Shown here: piece after piece, positions 60,614 to 64,000 of the stretch | Layout of the letters: the number at the start of each line of letters is the position of its first letter | Numbering within the stretch: the stretch's first letter is position 1 | NCBI GenBank assembly: GCA_021521415.1 | Contig: JAIQDT010004219.1 | Location: forward strand, 196,646-260,645 | Direction of reading: 5' to 3' | DNA length: 64,000 nt | Origin: Bidens hawaiensis | Lineage: Eukaryota > Streptophyta > Magnoliopsida > Asterales > Asteraceae | Program-made: the position numbers and the translations under genes | Notes under the pieces: generated by a model | Databases searched by the model: none | Told to the model about the DNA's origin: nothing | The model's input: only the letters and a program-made list of their open reading frames with translations

Positions 60614-61921
60614 CGTTGACGGACCTGGAGTTACGTTCAAGCGGTTTGACTAGCTGAGTAGGTGCATCATAATCCGGGATGTTGAGCCAAAGCCCATGAG
60701 AGATGGCGGTGGTGACACCTTCCCTTAAGCTGAAGGGGTACCCTCGCACCAAATCAGTACGGATCATACAAAGTGTTGAAGAAGAAAGGCGTTGCGGGTG
60801 TCAGCAGATTATTAATATGCTGAGCCAACGCATTGATCTCGTGTCCTGATGGATCCTTGGCCACCTTCAATCCAATTACAATTAATTAATTCAATTCCAA
60901 TTATGCTTAAATTAACAAACTAATTTGTTACACCAAACTAGTCGTTTGGATTGAATTTTAGACCTTCATAGGTTTGGATATAGGTTATTTGGTTGGTTTG
61001 GATCAGTTTATTCGGATTTAAAATGTTTTTGCCGATAATTGAAATATGAACCGATCCTAATTCATACCGAATATCATTTTTCCTAGTTTTGCTTCATGTT
61101 TATAATCAGATGATTTGGTATTTGGCTCTATTGGGTTGGGTCAATAATAATAATAATAGGGCATTATCCGATACAAATAAAAGTAACATTCTAAGCATGC
61201 AAATACATTGATTAATTAAAGTTTTGAATTAAAATAATTATTTTATAAAAAATAGTATAGTGCAATTAATTACACTAGTTAAAAAGTACTGTAATTTTAA
61301 TATAATTACTATAGTTATTGTATAATTTTCACAATAAAAGTAATCTGCATTTGATTCAAACCGTAATAATAATAATAATAATAATAATAATATTAATTAA
61401 AAAAGATAGTTATTCGGCTTAACCGAATTCAAAAATCTGTATATCCGATCAAAATCAAATTTGCAATTCAGTTACGGTTAATAATCAAACCGAATCCACC
61501 ATTCGGGTGGGTTTTTTTTTTCTTTTTGTTATAGATACGGTTCAATTTTCAGTTTTCTCGGTTTTTTTCACACCCAGAGACAGAGATCTCGACTTACGAA
61601 GCAGTCATCGTCGATGGTGAAGATATACTTCTTCTTCGAAACAAGGAAACCGAAGCACCGGCAAGCAGAATCCTTGAACGAAACGCAGCTAGCTTTCGGA
61701 CCCAAGATCCGGTTAATATCATTACGGTTATACAACTCGTAATCGAATCCCTCGGGTACTTTGATAGTTTTGGTGGGATCACCATCTTGCACAATGATCA
61801 AATGGTAAGGCTGGAAGAATGCCCTCCACTGCTCAAGAAAATCAAGGTTGCGAATAGTCGGAATGACAATGTCGAGGTCTTCGGCTAAAGGCGGTACAAC
61901 GGTGGTGGCCGGAACAGACAT
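60614..61921 (-). pseudogene. RGP: RGP / UDP-arabinopyranose mutase pseudogene, truncated
   Basis: Exon 1 (61921-61598, 108 codons) is intact. It starts [20 protein letters not shown] and ends at the catalytic Asp triad FTIDDDCF, followed by a good GTAAGT donor. Exon 2 (about 60864-60614) continues [17 protein letters not shown] and [10 protein letters not shown]. It then has an 11-nt deletion at about 60756 that creates an immediate TGA where the family has [17 protein letters not shown]. The rest of the exon ([20 protein letters not shown]) survives in another frame. The remaining roughly 160 codons expected downstream (MCGMNLAF region to the C-terminus) are absent; a tandem repeat occupies the space. 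RGP/UAM proteins interconvert UDP-Arap and UDP-Araf at the Golgi surface. This copy cannot make an active enzyme. Confidence 0.85.
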
Positions 61922-61996
61922 AGCGGAGGGTTTGAGGGATTGAAGATGACAAGAGAGACGTGTTGTGTTGTGATGGAAGTGTTACGGGTGTTGTGT

Positions 61997-62007
61997 TATA
62001 TATAAGG
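61997..62007 (-). promoter_or_regulatory. TATA-like box of the RGP pseudogene
   Basis: CCTTATATATAAC on the minus strand lies about 80 bp upstream of the ATG at 61921. The promoter appears preserved. Confidence 0.45.
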
Positions 62008-62057
62008 TTCAAGTCACATGGGAAGAGGGTGTGACCACGTTATGAAGGGTGGTGAAA

Positions 62058-62101
62058 AGCTGTTTTGTTTATTTTATTTTATTTTATTTTATTTTATTTT
62101 T
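62058..62101. repeat. (TTTTA)n microsatellite
   Basis: About eight ATTTT units upstream of the RGP pseudogene. Confidence 0.85.
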
Positions 62102-63194
62102 TGTGACAGCTGTGGAATAAAAATGAGAAAGCAGTTGAGATAAATAAATTATGAGTGATGTGAAGAATGTGCGTGCCTCTTAACATTGTAGTTCACGTTC
62201 TTGTGTTGAGTTTTATGTTATTAGATCAGGATTTTATAGTATAAAAAGGATGTTAATTACATGTTGATTTAACTATTGCTTTCTGTAGGGGTATGGTACT
62301 AAAACCCGGTTCTACGACCCTAAATCTATTATGTTTGGCTTATTTTATTACATGGACTAATACAATGTTATTGGGCTGAGGGGGTTTTGTGGAGGTAACC
62401 CTAACTGGGCTAGGCCCATTAGGGTATCATGATGGTGGCCATGAGGCTCTCTATATAAGGAGGTCTCCACCTCCTTATTAGCGGGTCATGCTCAATAAGA
62501 GCCACCACCACTTTTTGTGTCTGTAAACAAGAGATCTTAGGATTTCTTAGCAGTCACCTCCACTCCCCCGAAAAACCATTGCAGGTCTCAAGCAGCCGAA
62601 GAAGAAGATCAAGACGTGGTTCGTTCATCTCAAAATCCGTGGAAACATCGTCATGGATCAGGTCAGATTTCATTTCGTGTTTCGACATTGGCGCCATCCG
62701 TGGGACGGCAACGAACTACCCTTCGATCTTCATCTCGGCTGTCGGATCTCTCCCAGGAAAAACCCAGATCTGGAAGTTTACAGAAAAAGGCTTCAAGGCT
62801 TGTTCTATTAAAGCTCAAAAAGATCCATAGATCTAAAAAGAGGCTTCCAGATCTGGGCAAGAAGAAACGGCCTGATTCAAATGATCAGGTCTCCGGATCT
62901 GTGATGGTTTTAAATCTGCTCCGAGCTTCAGATCTATCTAGGTCTGATTTACAGATCTAGGTCTAGGTTACAGACCTGAATTTTAGGTCTAAAGTTGCAG
63001 ATCTGACTCTAAAATTGCAGATCCAGAAATTACCAGACTTCCGCCGCCATGTACGCGCGCCCGCGGATTCTCACTCCGCAACCGTGCATGTGCCGCCGCG
63101 GAAACCACCATCTGGGTTTTGCGTAAGAGACCTCCGCCATGCACGCGCACTCACGAGTCACCACTCCATCGCCGTGCATGCGCGCATCAGGCCT

Positions 63195-63708
63195 CGCGCC
63201 AAACTTCAAGGTTGGGAATCCTCATAATATCCCATATGGCTACGCGCCAAACTTCAAAGGTTGGGAATCCTCATAATATCCCATATGGCTACGCGCCAAA
63301 CTTAAAGGTTGGGAATCCTCATAATATCCCATATGGCTACACGCCAAACTTCAAGGTTGGGAATCCTCATAATATCCCATATGGCTACACGCCAAACTTC
63401 AAGGTTGGGAATCCTCATAATATCCCATATGGCTACGCGCCAAACTTCAAAGGTTGGGAATCCTCATAATATCCCATATGGCTACGCGCCAAACTTCAAG
63501 GTTGGGAATCCTCATAATATCCCATATGGCTACGCGCCAAACTTCAAGGTTGGGAATCCTCATAATATCCCATATGGCTACGCGCCAAACTTCAAGGTTG
63601 GGAATCCTCATAATATCCCATATGGCTACGCGCCAAACTTCAAGGTTGGGAATCCTCATAATATCCCATATGGCTACGCGCCAAACTTCAAGGTTGGGAA
63701 TCCTCATA
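63195..63708 (+). repeat. 48-bp minisatellite, about 11 units
   Basis: The unit is built from CGCGCCAAACTTCAAGG, TTGGGAATCCTCATAATATC and CCATATGGCTA. Eleven copies of GGTTGGGAATCCTCATA occur between about 63211 and 63708. Most are near-identical; two have one extra A (TTCAAAGG, 49 bp) and one reads CTTAAAGG. Since 48 is a multiple of three, all frames without a stop stay open on both strands. The frames at 63119-63887 and 63447-63707 are therefore by-products. Confidence 0.92.
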
Positions 63709-63783
63709 CCATATGCTCACGCATCACATATGCTCACGCATATTACACATGCTTACGCATCACATGCTCACACATATCACTGT
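63709..63783 (+). repeat. short CATATGCTCACGCAT repeats
   Basis: Four to five imperfect 15-20 bp units (CACGCATCACATATGCT-like) directly follow the 48-bp array. Confidence 0.7.
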
Positions 63784-63885
63784 CTACGCGCACGCGCATG
63801 CAACATCTTTGCGTGGCGCATAACATAAAACCAAAGTCTACGCGCACGCGCATGCAACATCTGCACGTGGCGCGGGACATAAAGT
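63784..63885 (+). repeat. two-copy 50-54 bp repeat
   Basis: CTACGCGCACGCGCATGCAA begins both units (63784 and 63838); each also has GTGGCGC and ACATAAA. Confidence 0.8.
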
Positions 63886-64000
63886 AGCTCGTAAGCCGCC
63901 TCACGCGCGAGCTCTACTATTATTACAGCCCGTAAGTCGCCTCACGCGCAGGCTTTATTATTCATACAGCTCATAAGACGCCTCGCGCGCAAGCTGTTAT
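63886..64000 (+). repeat. about 41-bp tandem repeat, continues past the window
   Basis: Three units with CGTAAGTCGCCTCACGCGC followed by CTATTATTATTACAGC-like sequence. The array runs off the right edge. Confidence 0.75.

Larger units (their letters stand above)
62284..64000 (+). mobile_element. 5' end of an LTR retrotransposon (LTR, PBS, leader), cut by the window edge
   Basis: A candidate 5' LTR runs 62284-62687 (TGTAGGGGTATGG ... TTTCGACA, TG...CA) with a TATA box CTATATAAGG at 62451-62460. A putative primer-binding site TTGGCGCCATCCGTGGGAC follows at 62688-62706. A long leader with tandem repeats follows. TGGCGCC-type sites immediately 3' of an LTR are common in plant Ty3/gypsy elements. 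gag/pol would be beyond 64000, so the class is inference. Frames at 62579-62960 are within the LTR/leader. Confidence 0.6.

Noticed and set aside
63119..63887. Repeat-protein gene of up to 192 codons
   Set aside because: A 48-bp unit is a multiple of three, so frames stay open by arithmetic; one-base variants switch the frame, which a selected protein would not tolerate.
63195..64000. CRISPR array
   Set aside because: Repeats are contiguous with no unique spacers, the context is a plant retrotransposon, and no cas genes exist.

Overview
This is plant nuclear DNA, most likely from an Asteraceae (composite) species. The evidence is intron-rich genes with GT-AG introns, AT-rich spacers full of solo LTRs and MITEs, plant-specific protein families (gamma-CA-like complex I subunit, CBS-CBS-PB1 protein, RGP/UAM, BAHD acyltransferase), and DC1 proteins and an HCT-type BAHD protein that look like composite-family members. 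Species cannot be named from the sequence.

Five genes look intact: a TRFL8-like protein (6.5-9.7 kb, +, 6 exons), PIG-F (11.2-12.6 kb, -, 8 exons), MED30 (45.6-47.1 kb, +, 3 exons), a CBSCBSPB protein (48.5-53.1 kb, -, 14 exons) and a gamma carbonic anhydrase-like protein (54.7-57.0 kb, +, 2 exons). The last three sit side by side, in what I recall as the same neighbourhood as Arabidopsis At5g63480-At5g63490-At5g63510. Three near-identical tRNA-Ser genes lie at 40.7, 42.5 and 45.1 kb; the third has a damaged T-loop.

The middle (about 14.8-36.1 kb) is a decayed tandem segmental duplication. Each unit carries a minus-strand DC1-domain gene followed by a minus-strand HCT-type acyltransferase. 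Unit A runs from about 15.1 to 26.0 kb and unit B from about 26.6 to 36.1 kb. Both DC1 copies and both HCT copies are broken, by different lesions. Comparing units dates several insertions: a PIF/Harbinger-like element with TTA target duplication in A (empty site in B), a 3.6 kb solo LTR cutting the HCT exon of A, a MULE-like element with 9-bp duplication, nested MITEs in the DC1 intron of B, and a long inverted repeat in the spacer of B.

The rest is repeats: a dimeric element with a 13-bp target duplication (1.1-2.5 kb), a solo LTR with perfect GCTGA duplication (3.3-5.7 kb), a hAT-like MITE with 22 consecutive G, a field of palindromic motifs (38.6-39.4 kb), an RTE-type LINE fragment inside a CBSCBSPB intron, and a truncated RGP/UAM pseudogene (60.6-61.9 kb). 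The right edge is the 5' end of an LTR retrotransposon (LTR, primer-binding site, leader) carrying a 48-bp minisatellite of about 11 units. No bacterial, viral or CRISPR system is present.
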